Below are positions 32,999 through 44,136 of a stretch of DNA of 64,000 nt, in pieces. The translations under genes and the position numbers were made by a program. The notes beneath the pieces are model-generated. The model searched no databases. It was not told the DNA's origin and saw only the letters and a program-made list of their open reading frames with translations. Source of the DNA: Haematococcus lacustris (Eukaryota > Chlorophyta > Chlorophyceae > Chlamydomonadales > Haematococcaceae); the NCBI GenBank assembly GCA_030144725.1, contig JASKMD010000025.1:4197716-4261715 (forward strand), given 5' to 3'. Numbering within the stretch: the stretch's first letter is position 1; every line of letters begins with the position of its first letter.

Positions 32999-35256
32999 CC
33001 CCCTACTGCTGCTGCTGCTGCCCCCCCTACTGCTGCTGCTGCTGCCCCCCTGCTGCTGCTGCTGCCCCCCTGCTGCCCCCCTGCTGCTGCTGCTGCCCCC
33101 CCCCCTGCTGCTGCTGCTGCTGCTGCCCCCCTGCTGCTGCTGCTGCTACCCCCCCTACTGCTGCTGCTGCTGCCCCCCTGCTGCTGCTGCTGCTGCCCCC
33201 CCCCCTGCTGCTGCTGCCCCCCCCCCCTGCTGCTGCTGCCCCCCCCCCTGCTGCTGCTGCCACCCATGCTGCTGCTGCCTACAGTACTGTAGGTGTCTAC
33301 AGTACTGTAGATGTCTACAGTACTGTAGGGGTCTACAGTACTGTAGATGTCTACAGTACTGTAGGTGTCTACAGTACTGTAGATGTCTACAGTACTGTAG
33401 GTGTCTACAGTACTGTAGGGGTCTACAGTACTGTAGGTGTCTACAGTACTGTGGGTGTCTACAGTACTGTAGATGTCTACAGTACTGTAGGGGTCTACAG
33501 TACTGTAGGTGTCTACAGTACTGTGGGTGTCTACAGTACTGTAGATGTCTACAGTACTGTAGATGTCTACAGTACTGTAGGTGTCTACAGTACTGTAGAT
33601 GTCTACAGTACTGTAGGTGTCTACAGTACTGTAGGGGTCTACAGTACTGTAGGTGTCTACAGTACTGTGGGTGTCTACAGTACTGTAGATGTCTACAGTA
33701 CTGTAGGGGTCTACAGTACTGTAGGTGTCTACAGTACTGTAGGGGTCTACAGTACTGTGGGTGTCTACAGTACTGTAGATGTCTACAGTACTGTAGATGT
33801 CTACAGTACTGTAGGGGTCTACAGTACTGTAGGTGTCTACAGTACTGTAGGTGTCTACAGTACTGTAGGGGTCTACAGTACTGTAGGGGTCTACAGTACT
33901 GTAGGTGTCTACAGTACTGTAGGTGTCTACAGTACTGTAGATGTCTACAGTACTGTAGGTGCCTTCCCCCCATGCATCCTTAACCCCCATGCCCCCTTCG
34001 CCCCCATGCAGGAACATCTCAATGTAGCCCAAGCTCGTTTGCTATCCCGACAGTGCTAAGCAAATGCGCTGACAACAAAGCGTGCCTATGTTGCCCAGCC
34101 CAGCCCAGCCCTGCCCAGCCCTACTCAGCCTCTAGGATTCGTTACCGACCCTGAGCCTAGCCCTTGTGTTAGGAACACAAGTGGTGATGTAATGATGTAG
34201 GCTAAGAGTCATGATGTAATTATGTGAGGTTATATGTAATGATGGATGGTTGATGGCCAACCGCAAACAACTTTTGGGGCAATCTCTGCCGCACTCGATA
34301 TTAGATAGGAGGGTGCGGTGCAGGAGGTTGTTGTGATTGCGGGGCATCATCAACATCCACAGCTTTGCGGGAGCTTGCAAGCCGAGCTACCCAGTACAAC
34401 CGACAGAACGGACCTAGCTTGCGATAGAGACGGGCCCCGGCCTTAGACCTTACACGTATGTATGTAGCTCCCTATGGCGACCTTATTGCGTGGACACAAC
34501 TTTCGGCACAAATATCCATATCAAGCTTGCGGGCCTACGCTTCGACGCCTCTCACTATTTATAGCACGCCGAAGCTGACGGTGCAATCGCGGTAGCAAAT
34601 GGTGGTTTGAATGTGGAGAACAACATGATACCCTATTTACAAGAGACCTTGTCAAATCTGACCTACAGTACTGTAGACCTCTACAGTACTGTAGACATCT
34701 ACAGTACTGTAGACATCTACAGTACTGTAGATGTCTACAGTACTGTAGGTACCTACACTCCAACTGCTCACATACTCAAAATTTCAACAAGCGTCAAGTG
34801 GCGTTGGAGTCGCAAGGACAATCCGAGGCGAACCGCATCAAAAAACTACCCCCCTAGGATGACGAATATCCGCACTAATTTGCCTGTGTGCAGGGACACA
34901 GGTGCACTCCTACAAGGGGGTTTAAAAATGTATGAGGTACCATTGCTGCTTCCGACTGGGCAACTACCACTGACCCAATGCCTGCATTGTTCAGGTCATC
35001 CGGGAAAGACCTCCGTGCCAACTTCAACTGCGCATACAGCGCCCATGCGGACCTTTTTGTGCTGAACTACGCCCGGTTTGTGGTGCCGGTGCTGTGCAAA
35101 ACGAGCCCAACCGACTGGCCGCAGCCCTACATGCAGCAAGAGCTCACCGACTACCTCTGTACCCACAAGCAGCTGCTGCAGGAGAAAAAGGTGGAGGGGC
35201 GCCCGCTGTGGAGCAACGCAGAGCTGTTCATGGGTGCTCATGGCACAAAGTGCTGA
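24617..35256 (+). CDS. Trypsin-fold-like protein, split by transposon-laden intron, SINE in exon 4
   Basis: Exons 24617-24824, 24908-25067, 25160-25293, 25454-26176 (with SINE) and 34995-35256 join in phase. Without the SINE they give about 418 residues. The C-terminal region has the shape of a trypsin-like peptidase: [18 protein letters not shown], then [10 protein letters not shown] followed by TFKAIHCK. The GMAGGP motif sits where serine peptidases have GxSGGP, but the codon is GCA (Ala), so the nucleophile is absent and catalysis is doubtful. The insertion at 25942-26156 adds a stop at 26071-26073 if it stays in the mRNA, so this allele is probably broken. The fifth exon is joined on phase (AA|G) and on sense ([17 protein letters not shown]). 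The last intron, 8.8 kb, holds an LTR element and a DNA transposon. Substrate and location unknown. Confidence 0.62.
25942..26156 (+). mobile_element. tRNA-derived SINE inserted in an exon
   Basis: Flanked by a direct duplication TTCAAGGCCATCCAT (25927-25941 and 26157-26171). The head carries pol III promoter boxes: A box TGGCTCAGTTGG at 25965-25976 and B box GATCAAACC at 26011-26019, as in tRNA genes. The body ends in a (TTTC)n tail at about 26139-26160. It lies in the sense orientation of the host gene and would add a stop codon. Confidence 0.85.
26389..26791 (+). repeat. 5' LTR, non-coding LTR element copy 1
   Basis: 403 bp with TGTTACAG/CTGTAACA inverted ends; paired with 28697-29111. 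Confidence 0.92.
26958..27128 (+). repeat. Array of short stem-loops inside LTR element copy 1
   Basis: About seven units spaced roughly 20 bases apart read ACCYGCGNRAGCRGTG. Each forms a 4-bp stem (CCGC/GCGG or CTGC/GCAG), often closed by a GNRA tetraloop (GAAA, GCAA, GAGA). A bulged C separates it from a further 1-2 pairs. The array recurs in copy 2 at about 36925-37095. Confidence 0.7.
27957..28216 (+). repeat. Tandem repeat of about 85 bp, three units
   Basis: Units begin near GGGGCGCGTCTAACGTCC and contain AATACAACACAACGCAGG. It is the same repeat as 37867-38130 in copy 2. Confidence 0.85.
28697..29111 (+). repeat. 3' LTR, non-coding LTR element copy 1
   Basis: 415 bp; it differs from its partner mainly by an extra 12 bp around GTCGACGAGTCGATC near 28995. 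Confidence 0.92.
29404..30165. repeat. TACAGTACTGTA palindromic satellite, end-A array of the deleted copy
   Basis: Tandem units of about 18 bp, the 12-bp palindrome TACAGTACTGTA plus a GACATC/GACCTC spacer, are interrupted by GGTACCTCGAGGTACC blocks that are themselves palindromic. A roughly 130-bp unit containing GAGCCTCGGACTTGG occurs twice (29308-29404, 29459-29558). Confidence 0.9.
30258..30620. repeat. Two 104-bp direct units and a CGCAGCCAGCCT array
   Basis: GATGGCATCGCACGAGG recurs at 30259 and 30362 with about 100 bp of following homology. From about 30505 the sequence becomes degenerate CTCGCAGCCAG units. Confidence 0.75.
30974..31247. repeat. (CCCAG)n pentamer array
   Basis: About 55 uninterrupted copies of the pentamer. 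Because five is not a multiple of three, all six frames stay open through it; I do not regard it as coding. A preceding (ACC)n tract lies at 30876-30923. Confidence 0.95.
31248..32248. other. C-rich low-complexity DNA
   Basis: Pyrimidine-rich CCCTTCCCCTCT and (CCCCCG)n tracts (31945-31996), then CCTCCCGCCTCCC repeats. No gene is supported. Confidence 0.6.
32249..33280. repeat. CTG triplet array with CCCCCC(TA) interruptions
   Basis: Runs of CTG (4 to about 18 units) alternate with CCCCCCCTA or CCCCCC. Longer blocks of the array are themselves duplicated (about 32780-33010 resembles 32940-33180). Frames through it encode only Leu, Cys or Ala homopolymers. Confidence 0.95.
33283..33960. repeat. 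TACAGTACTGTA palindromic satellite, internal array
   Basis: About 37 units of 18 bp with spacers GGTGTC, GATGTC or GGGGTC. It abuts the CTG array directly. Confidence 0.95.
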
Positions 35257-36076
35257 CCACCAGAGGTCACCCCCGCCATTGGCCCCGCAAATGTGAGACG
35301 GTCTGGGGCGCGAATCTCCGTGTAGCTTGTGACAAAGTTTTGACGCAGTCGGGTGTAACAGGCGTATGCGGCACCCAGCAGCCGCAAAACACTAGCTCAG
35401 ATCGGCGCCCGCCCAAACCTGACCTGTGCCTTCCGCTCCTAAAAGACTCACGCACATCATATGGCGAGGCTAGCAATCCTTCTACGCACGCCGTAAGCCA
35501 ACGGCACAAGTGCAGTACGCCTGCTTGCATGTCAGTGCATGGAGCATATAATTCGTGAATATGCGCACAAGTCAGCCAGCTGGCACCCCTTACCTCACTG
35601 ACGTTGCGGCATGACTCTATGCAAATGTAAGCTGCCTTATGACAGCGCCACATCATCACTTGACAATATGTTGTCGGGATTGCTCGGGATGGCTCTGGCT
35701 TTCAGTGTTACATGTGCCGTGGTGCCTCAACCCTCTTCCTCAACTTCAGCAGGCACATGTCACGCAAAATCATTACTGAAGCACATGTATCGATGCTCAA
35801 ACGCCTTGCAACACCACTACAGAAGACATGTATCGCTGATGCCAAGCACATGGATTGATGTAAAAAGGTGGCAACACCACACCACAACACCTCCACTCGT
35901 ACACATCAACACCACCACCTCAACAACACACCACAACACAATGACTCATGCCTCACACACCACCTATGCTATGTGCACAACAAGCAAGGACTGGTCGCAC
36001 CTCCTTTGCTATAGCTAACACTCACCACGGGACTGCTAAGCACTTTGCCTTGCTGCCTATGCCCCATGGTACCAAA

Positions 36077-36240
36077 TCAGGCTGGGCTGGGCTGGGCTGG
36101 GCTGGGCGGGCTAAGCTAGGCTGGGCTGGGGTGGGCTGGGCTAGGCTAGGCTGGGCTGGGGTGGGCTGGGCTGGGGTGGGCTGGGCTAGGCTAGGCTAGG
36201 CTGGGCTGGGCTGGGCTGGGGTGGGCTGGGGTGGGCTAGA
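36077..36240. repeat. GGGCT-type pentamer array
   Basis: Degenerate (GGGCT)n with TAGGCT variants, the complement of the pentamer at 30974-31247. Confidence 0.85.
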
Positions 36241-36357
36241 TTTAAGGGGGGAGGGGGGGGGTACCCTAACAACAAGGTGACACAACACAACAACACACAA
36301 CACAACACAACAACAACGTCCAGCTCCATGTCATGCCTTGCTGACTCCTTGCTACCT

Positions 36358-36758
36358 TGTTACAGTCCTGCTTTGAATCTAGAATGCAGTGTTTTGAAAT
36401 GCGCATGCAGATCTTTTCAGCCCTGCATGCGAGATCTGGATTTGTCATGTCATACTTTGTCATGACGGTTGTTAGTTGTTCTGGGCTTACTTAAGCCGGA
36501 GCGCTGCTTAGTGTCGGGGAGGGAAGGACTTCTGGAGACTCTGGATCGGATGACTGGTTCAGTGACGTAGGAATGCGATGATAACTGTTCTTACTGATGC
36601 CATCTTCTTGACGATGTAAGCACAATGCACCGCCACGCTAGTCGGAAGCTGTCTACGAGTACGTAGTCAGCCACAGCGGCAGCATGTATCTGGCGGCTGC
36701 AACCGGAGTTTAGTTCGCAGCCAGCCATGCATCCTGACCGCGCAGCAGCACTGTAACA
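36358..36758 (+). repeat. 5' LTR, non-coding LTR element copy 2
   Basis: 401 bp, TGTTACAG...CTGTAACA. Confidence 0.93.
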
Positions 36759-38640
36759 TTTGGTTTCCGAGCATCGATCATCGGCCTGTGCTCTTGCCTC
36801 ACGCAACGCAGTAAAGGAGCTTTTGAGGTACTTTTGGGCAGTACCTCCGGTGCAAGAACGCCGAAGGCTCAAGCTGACCCATTAACACCATCGCAACGTA
36901 AGCTTGCCCAGCTGCTCTAACCGCTGACCTGCAGTGTTTGTACCTGCAGTGTTTCGAATGCCTACCCGCGAAAGCGGTGCCCACCTGCGCAAGCAGTGAC
37001 TACCCGCGAGAGCGGTGTTTACCTGCGTTAGCGGTGACTACCTGCGCAAGCAGTGCTTTACCTGCTGCATGCAGTGCTACCTGCTCTTTGCAGTGAACTC
37101 TGGACTCCGTACCTCGCTGGACCTTAGTACCTCGCGGGACCAGCCCGACAGCTTTACTTCACTTCGCAGCCGAGTTGACATGCAGCTCACAGCGACGCAC
37201 ACCACCATCAACCCCACCACCACCCTCACGATACGTTGACATTGTAAAGCCAGCCATGTTTCATTGGTTGTGTCTCATCTTCACAAATACACTACACCAG
37301 TCCGTTAGGGCACACAGTCGGGCCAAAGCACCAAGCACGGTGCCATCAAAGCCATCAACACGATTACAAACCATCACAGTTCACTGGCTCAGCCTTGCCA
37401 TCTTCCCCAACCCACCATCATGTCAAAGGACACGACCACTGGCTGCAAGATACCCTCCACCTCAACACAATCAGCATGCACAACATAATGACACAACTCA
37501 AACATGCAGTTGTACCACAATCTGCTGGCGAGCCAGCTCTTGGTGCCTACCTGGGTGCACACACCACCACTAGCTTTTGAGCTGTGAGCACATCCATCTG
37601 CTCACATGCCGCTGACACCACCTGACCCACTGACGCCAGCTGCCCTACTGACACCAGCCGCTGAGCTGTGCGCATACACAAGACACATATTCCCGCTACC
37701 CACAATCCACACCAAGGACAACCTGCAGCAGCAGGTCAGCACATCATTGGCATGACAAGCAGAGCTAGACCAGCTCAGCAGCCAGCCACAGCTCTCAAGC
37801 CGCTAGCGGCACAGCTAGTGCACACTCTGGCAACCCAGGCAACACCTAGGGAAGCACACAACGACAACACACGCAGAGGGCGCGTCAAACGTCCTGGGGC
37901 AATGAGACTCCGAACAAATACAACACAACGCAGGGGAAAGAAAACCCGAACACACACAGCAAGGGGCGCGTCTAACGTCCTGGGCAATGAGATCCCGAAC
38001 AAATACAACACAACGCAGGGGAAAGAAAACCCGAACACACACAGCAAGGGGCGCGTCTAACGTCCTGGGCAATGAGATCCCGAACAAATACAACACAACG
38101 CAGGGGAAAGAAAACCCGAACACACACAAACACGAAGGAGTAACTCTCCACACGCAGATGTACAGTACCAGCGCCACCGAGCGGCTGCACTGGCTGGCAA
38201 GAAGGCCGGTTCACGTCGAGAATACCACATGTGTCGCACAATGGTGTCTTCCATGTGCACAACAGTTCGGTTCACCCAACTGTTCACGTTTACCACCACC
38301 TCTATCAATCACAACATCTACCAACTTCTCTTGCTACCACCTTCTCTTGCTTTCTCATGCATCATTCGGCTGCTGATTTCACGTCTGGACATGTCATCAC
38401 CGCCAGCTGACGCCAACTCTGGAGTGAAGAACAAGACAACATCGAGACCCTTAGCTCGTGCTCTCTTGCACGTGGTGTGCATGTAGCGTGGTGCATGACT
38501 GCTTGATTGCATGTAGCCTGTGCATGTGTCTGCTTTTACCTGCCTGTCTGCTTTTAACTGCCTGCTTGCTTTGTGTTCGAATGACTGTCTCACCCAGACG
38601 ATGCAAGCTCCGGGACGTAGCTTTTTGGAGTGGGGGAGAG

Positions 38641-39041
38641 TGTTACAGTCCTGCTTTGAATCTAGAATGCAGTGTTTTGAAATGCGCATGCAGATCTTTT
38701 CAGCCCTGCATGCGAGATCTGGATTTGTCATGTCATACTTTGTCATGACGGTTGTTAGTTGTTCTGGGCTTACTTAAGCCGGAGCGCTGCTTAGTGTCGG
38801 GGAGGGAAGGACTTCTGGAGACTCTGGATCGGATGACTGGTTCAGTGACGTAGGAATGCGATGATAACTGTTCTTACTGATGCCATCTTCTTGACGATGT
38901 AAGCACAATGCACCGCCACGCTAGTCGGAAGCTGTCTACGAGTACGTAGTCAGCCACAGCGGCAGCATGTATCTGGCGGCTGCAACCGGAGTTTAGTTCG
39001 CAGCCAGCCATGCATCCTGACCGCGCAGCAGCACTGTAACA
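38641..39041 (+). repeat. 3' LTR, non-coding LTR element copy 2
   Basis: 401 bp, preceded by the purine tract AGTGGGGGAGAG. Confidence 0.93.
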
Positions 39042-39788
39042 TACCTCCTTGTTGGTTGCTGCTCTACGCCGCTGCTGCCTTGCTCGGTGATGGAGATGGG
39101 GGTGATTTATTGGCATCCTGCACACACAATCACAAAGACAAGGTCTTGGGGCACACACCACAAAACATGGTTGGAAAAAAGTAGAAATAGTTCGAAACTA
39201 AGGCTCATGACAGTTGTGTGCTTCCCTCAGCTGCTCATGCCTGGCATGCGTTGCGCAAGTGTTCACACGAACATCAAACTGACCTAGACTGAGTGACGTA
39301 TATTACAACCTTACTCACCTCTTGCTCACTGTTTTCAAGAGCTGATTCCCTTGCTGCACTCTGCTTGGAAGAGCCTTGGGCTGCTGTGGGTTTGATGCTG
39401 ATCCTCACAACTGCCAAGCACCTGTGGAGGTCAGCAGATTTGGTTGCATGTGTTGACATTGTATGCACAACGCACTAAGAAACAGCACCCCGTGCTTGCC
39501 TGGGAAGTAATCGCGACTTGCCAGTCCGACGGCAGCAAAGGCTGCTCGGCGCGGAAATGCCTCCGGCCACCAATTCATCTCTCCTGTTGCGACACGCATA
39601 TAAACAGATAGAGAATGGCATTGCGAAGCTAATCATGTCGTTGAGACAATGCAGTACAATCGACAAAAGAGGGCCTAACCTGCTAGCGACACCGTTGTGA
39701 GATGTAGAGCCCAATGGTGGAAGAATTACATGCAGCGGATCAAAGACGGTGCCAAAAAGTGAATTGCGGGGCCAATGGCGGGGGTGAC

Positions 39789-40201
39789 CCAGAGCTGTTG
39801 CCGGGAGCTCGTCTGGGTAGCGGGCCGTCTGTGCAGTGTGTGGCTGTGTGCCACCATGACCCCTGGCGAACAAGTCACATGAGACGCGTCTTCAGCACGG
39901 GTGGTCATGAGTGGGGCCGAGTCATCATCATCATCATGAGTGGACTACCTTGTCATTCTGGTCAAGCTCCTTGCTTATCAGGCTTAACAATAATGCATGG
40001 TCATGGTCCCGCATGCTTTAGTGGGAGCTGCTGCTAGGCTCAGATGAAAGACACGGCCATGCTGTTGATTGGGGTCAATGTAAAGAAACCGGAGAACCTT
40101 TGCATGGCGAGGTCCATGGCGAGGTAACCTGACGTCACAGGCCACAGGCTCATGCCAGGCTTTCAGGAAAGGAGGTGGAACACAGTGAGGGAGCGCAGCG
40201 G
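39789..40201. other. Short host-type spacer between two TIR elements
   Basis: About 400 bases bounded by target duplications of the two elements. It contains a (CAT)n run near 39926 and TGTAAAG near 40079. No gene is supported. Confidence 0.5.
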
Positions 40202-40743
40202 GTCACCCCCGCCATTGGCTGCACCCCCGTGGCTCAAGAGATAAAAACTTTCTCATTTCTGCACGGATGAGGCCGCCGACTCGTGCGATGAGCTGCTTAT
40301 GGCCTGAATAGAGTGCAGTCAGCCCCAGCGGTTTGCCGGGTGGCTGGCCCCAACACGCGACGTGTTCTGGAGCCACGCAGACACTCTTAGCAACCGCTGT
40401 AGGCAGCTGGGACCCAGCGCGGCGTGAACGGCGCATCCAAACTAATTTTTAAACCAGCATGCAACAGCGCTTTAAATCGCATTCTTCAACACGGGTTCAG
40501 TCCACATGTGACAGCAATGTCAAGGTGGTTACCGCATCGGTGCTTGTGGTTCATTTGCAGCCAAACGCAGCTAGAATCAGTCAAAAAGATGCATAAACTG
40601 AGCTGATATGAGTATCACCCCCCACACATGAAACGGACCACACATCAAGACAACGCGTTTCTGCTTTGCAGACACGTTAGGTGACCACACAAGGAGCCGC
40701 GCTGAACTGGCAATTCATCATTTGACGTCCTGGTAGGACAGTT

Positions 40744-42498
40744 ATGGCAGCCGGAAAAAGCCGGAATTTGACGTTACACGAGGTGCACGCTGTTCGGGTG
40801 CAGCAGATAGATCACACCGTTGAATTTCTCCGCGGGGTTGAGAAATTGCTACCGTGTGGGAGGGAGAAACTGCCCCGACCCCTTCCTCAGGCGTTCTGCC
40901 GCACCCACTTCGTCGGCTTAGTGTGGGATGTGCGGCATCCGCACCAATGCGCCTCAATAGAGCAGATGGCAAACGTGTGACCGCTCACTGCGTTGAACCC
41001 CGCGTTGGAAATCGCTATCTGTGGGCCGTCTACACAGGATGACAGAGCTAAACATGACCATCATTGATAGCGCTGTGCTCGCTGTTGAGACCATTAGGTT
41101 ACCGCGTTGACACTGCAGAACAACAAGTATATAAGCAAGGCTAGGTCGTCGATACGCAACACGATTAAGGAGTTTTCTCAGAAGTTTCGCCGATTGAATT
41201 GCGTGTGGTATAGCGCCTCCCCAGGGTACCGCAGCTGTGACCACTATAGCTTGTTTGGTCCGGACATTGACAAAGGAGCAGCCATGCATCCTACTTTCGT
41301 GAACGACCTGGGTCTGCTTTTCAATACCATCACCAGCGAGTCTCCTGAAGGCTGGAAAGCTGTCACTAACGCACTACAAGGCCTTCGGCAAGTCCTTGAC
41401 AAGCTGAAGTTGGCTAATCTCCAGCCCAAGGTAGGAGTGTCGGATTGCTCGTCATACAGCTTCTTGGCATGTGGAACTTATTAGAGGTCGTGATAGAGTT
41501 TGCCATTCACATGTTGATACCTGATCAAAAGCAGGAGATAGATCTCAGCTCTGGCACGGTCAAACGAGCACCACCAAGGCTAAAGAGGAAGTGTCTCCCT
41601 GGTAATAACAATCAAAAGCATGCCAGCTGCACATGCTACTGCTACATACTGCTGATTCTCATGATCTCATGCTTCTACGCACACAGGTGGTGACGAAGAT
41701 TGTGATGATGTAAACAGTCTTGACAATGATGTGGAGGCAGAACAGCATGCACAGCAACAGGTGCACCCCCCACCTCTGCTGCCCTCACTTGAGCAGGGAC
41801 AGCAGCAGCAACAGGTGCACCCCCCCCTCCTGCTGCTGTCACCTGGGCAAGGACCGCAGCAGCAGCAGGTGCAGCCCCCCCCTTTGCTGCCCTCACCTGG
41901 GCAGGGACAGCAGCAGCAGCAGGTGCTGCCCCCCCTCCTGCTGCTGTCACCTGGGCAGGGACAGCAGCAGCAGCAGCAGCAGGTGCAGCCCCCCCCTTTG
42001 CTGCCCTCACCTGGGCAGGGACAGCAGCAGCAACAGGTGCACCCCCCCCTCCTGCTGCTGTCACCTGGGCAGGGACAGCAGCAGCAGCAGCAGCAGCAGG
42101 TGCAGCCCCCCCCTTTGCTGCCCTCACCTGGGCAGGGACAGCAGCAGCAACAGGTGCACCCCCCCCTCCTGCTGCTGTCACCTGGGCAAGGACAGCAGCA
42201 GCAGCAGGTGCAGCCCCCCCCTTTGCTGCCCTCACCTCATCGACAGCGGCAGTGGCGGCAACAGTGGCATCAGTTGCGTTGCCCCTCCCTGCCTTGCCCT
42301 GCCCTACCCCCTCCTAGCCTTGCCCCACCCCCTCCCAGCCTTGCATTGCCCCTCCCCTCCCTGCCCAGCCCTGCCCCACCCCCTCCCAGCCCTGCCCCAC
42401 CCCCTCCCAGCCCTGCCCCACCCCATCCCAGCCCTACCCCATCCCAGCCCTGCCCCACCCCATCCCAACCTTGCGTTGCCCCTCCCCTCCCTGCCTAG
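40744..42498 (+). CDS. Unrecognised protein of the 22.5-kb TIR element, Gln/Pro-rich C-terminus
   Basis: Proposed exons 40744-40974, 41119-41430, 41487-41601 and 41687-42498 join in phase, giving about 488 residues. Exon 1 (ATG at 40744) has a conserved-looking block (HTVEFLRGVEKLLPCGREK, LVWDVRHPHQC). Exon 2 has no low complexity (MHPTFVNDLGLLFNTITS, GWKAVTNALQGL). Exon 3 is basic (KRAPPRLKRKC), and exon 4 starts acidic. The rest of exon 4 is a tandem minisatellite encoding QQQQQVHPPLLLLSPGQG-type units. The exon 1 block is also encoded on the minus strand at about 62136-62300 in the opposite arm of the element. I recognise no family; a transposon-borne DNA-binding or accessory protein is a guess from context. 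Confidence 0.5.
41755..42235 (+). repeat. Minisatellite within the TIR-element gene
   Basis: Units of about 60-69 bp alternate CAGCAGCAGCAGGTGCAGCC with CTCACCTGGGCAGGGA; about eight units. Confidence 0.85.
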
Positions 42499-42896
42499 CC
42501 CTGCCCCATCCCAGCCCTGCCCCACCCCACCCCAGCCTTGCGTTGCCCCTCCCTGCCCTGCCCAGCCCTGCCCTGCCTGTAGGTGTGCTGCAGTGGATGA
42601 GCAGCAGCAGGCTGCAGTGCATGAGCAGCAGCAGCAGGTTGTAGTGCATGAGCAATACATGGACAACAGCAGCAGGCTGTAGGTGTGTGGCAGTGCAGTC
42701 TTGAGTTGCAATCAGCAACAACTTTGAGCCCATCTAAGAAGAATGTTGCATGGTACAAAAGCTCTCAAAAGGCTGTCCTGAGATTACGTTCAGTTTTATG
42801 CCACACAACGTGATTTGTAAGCTGTGACTGGTCAAGATGTCATGAAGAAAACGGTGGTGGTCATTAGCCATGTATCCTCTTCTCAAACGATTCCTA

Positions 42897-43690
42897 CGCC
42901 CCTTGTATGGACAACACCACCACGCGGTGATGCGCTAATGCTGCAAACGTGGTAGCCACCTGCTACACACACCCTTTGCATGTATGATAGGTGGCTTACA
43001 CCGCTTAAGCCGTCAGCCGTTAGGCTGCTTGGCCACCCTCCCCCTCTAGGGGTTCGGGATTTTCTGTAACGCTCTTCAAAGCAAGGTGCACAAACACAGG
43101 TGCACATGGGCTCAACATGAAGTCATGCAAGTTCTCACGTGTATGCATCACGGTCATGCTTAGCTAGTGCAGGCCTGGCAGTGATCCACACCCAATGTGT
43201 CACAGCTAACTGGACCACGGATGGTACCTATAGTGGAGGCTCACCAGATCCAGCCTAATGCTAGGGTGTGGTGCGCCACATGCCCTTTGTATGGACAACA
43301 CCACCACGCGGTGATGCGCTAATGTTGCAAACCTGGTAGCCACCTGCTACATACCCCCTTTGCATGTATGCATCACGGTAATGCTTAGCAAGTGCAGGCC
43401 TGGCAGTGATCCACACCCAATGTGTCACAGCTAGCTGGACCACGGATGGTACCTATAGTGGAGGCTCACCAGATCCAGCCTAATGCTAGGGTGTGGTGCG
43501 CCACATGCCCCTTGTATGGACAACACCACCACACGGTGATGCGCTAATGTTGCAAACCTGGTAGCCACCTGCTACATACCCCCTTTGCGTGTATGCATCA
43601 CGGCCATGCCTAGCAAGTGCAGGCCTGACAGTGATCCAGCCACATGCTAGGGTGTGGTGCGTGTTATGCCCCTTGTATGGTCAACAACAC
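42897..43690. repeat. Tandem repeat of about 227 bp
   Basis: CCTTGTATGGACAACACCACC recurs at about 42901, 43284, 43510 and, altered, 43671. Each unit includes CACGGATGGTACCTATAGTGG or its remnant. No coding potential. Confidence 0.8.
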
Positions 43691-44136
43691 ACAGCTAGGT
43701 CCTGGAGACGCATTCATAACAATGTAGTGTGTGCATGTGGTCGGTGCATGAGGGCGACACTAGGGGTATCAGGCTTGCAGCTGCAAACCATGCTATCACT
43801 TGCGTCTCGTGAGTAGTGCACTACATTAAGGCTTGGTAAGGCACGTTTTTTTAGCAAGGGCAAGAACACGAGCACGGTGCGAAGATGGGTTATCCGTACA
43901 AGCGGGCCATCCATGCGCTAACCGGTTGTCAGCTTTACACAAAACATCCTACCCTCCCACTATTACATTAGAAGACTAGGTATCATTGAGACTTCACACA
44001 CAGGCAAATTAGCGCGAATATTCGACATCCTAGGGGGGTAGTTTTTTGATGGGGTTCGCCTCGGATTGTCCTTGCGACTCCAACGCCACTTGGCGCGTGT
44101 TGAAATTCTGAGTGTGTGAGCAGTTGGAGTGGAGGT

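Larger units (their letters stand above)
29268..34890 (-). mobile_element. CACTA-like DNA transposon, internally deleted/non-autonomous copy
   Basis: The left end CACTCAGGCAAATTAG (29268) and right end CTAATTTGCCTGTGTG (34875-34890) form a 16-bp inverted repeat with one mismatch. The dinucleotide CA lies outside both ends. The left 0.9 kb matches, inverted, the right end of the 43997-58663 element. The right 230 bp (34664-34890) match that element's left end. This is therefore the same family in opposite orientation. The interior has no transposase: it holds the palindromic satellite (29560-30165, 33283-33960, 34664-34752), a CCCAG pentamer array, CTG-rich arrays and unidentified sequence. 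Confidence 0.8.
36358..39041 (+). mobile_element. Non-coding LTR retroelement, copy 2
   Basis: LTRs 36358-36758 and 38641-39041 (401 bp each; I saw no difference between them). They are flanked by the 5-bp duplication TACCT (36353-36357, 39042-39046). Same family, orientation and internal features as 26389-29111: a hairpin array at about 36925-37095 and an 85-bp tandem at 37867-38130. Identical LTRs point to a recent insertion, into the older TIR element. Confidence 0.93.
35266..39788. mobile_element. TIR DNA transposon, 4.5 kb, non-autonomous, with nested LTR element
   Basis: Inverted ends GTCACCCCCGCCATTGGC (35266 onward, and its complement ending 39788) extend to about 25 bp. A 6-bp duplication CCAGAG flanks them (35260-35265, 39789-39794). 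Without the LTR element inserted at 36358-39041 it is about 1.8 kb. I find no transposase frame. The terminal sequence is shared with the element at 40202-62669. Confidence 0.82.

Noticed and set aside
32026..34059. 677-codon frame of Pro/Cys/Ala/Leu then YSTVGV repeats
   Set aside because: It spans three different simple arrays, several frames are equally open, and there is no unique protein sequence.
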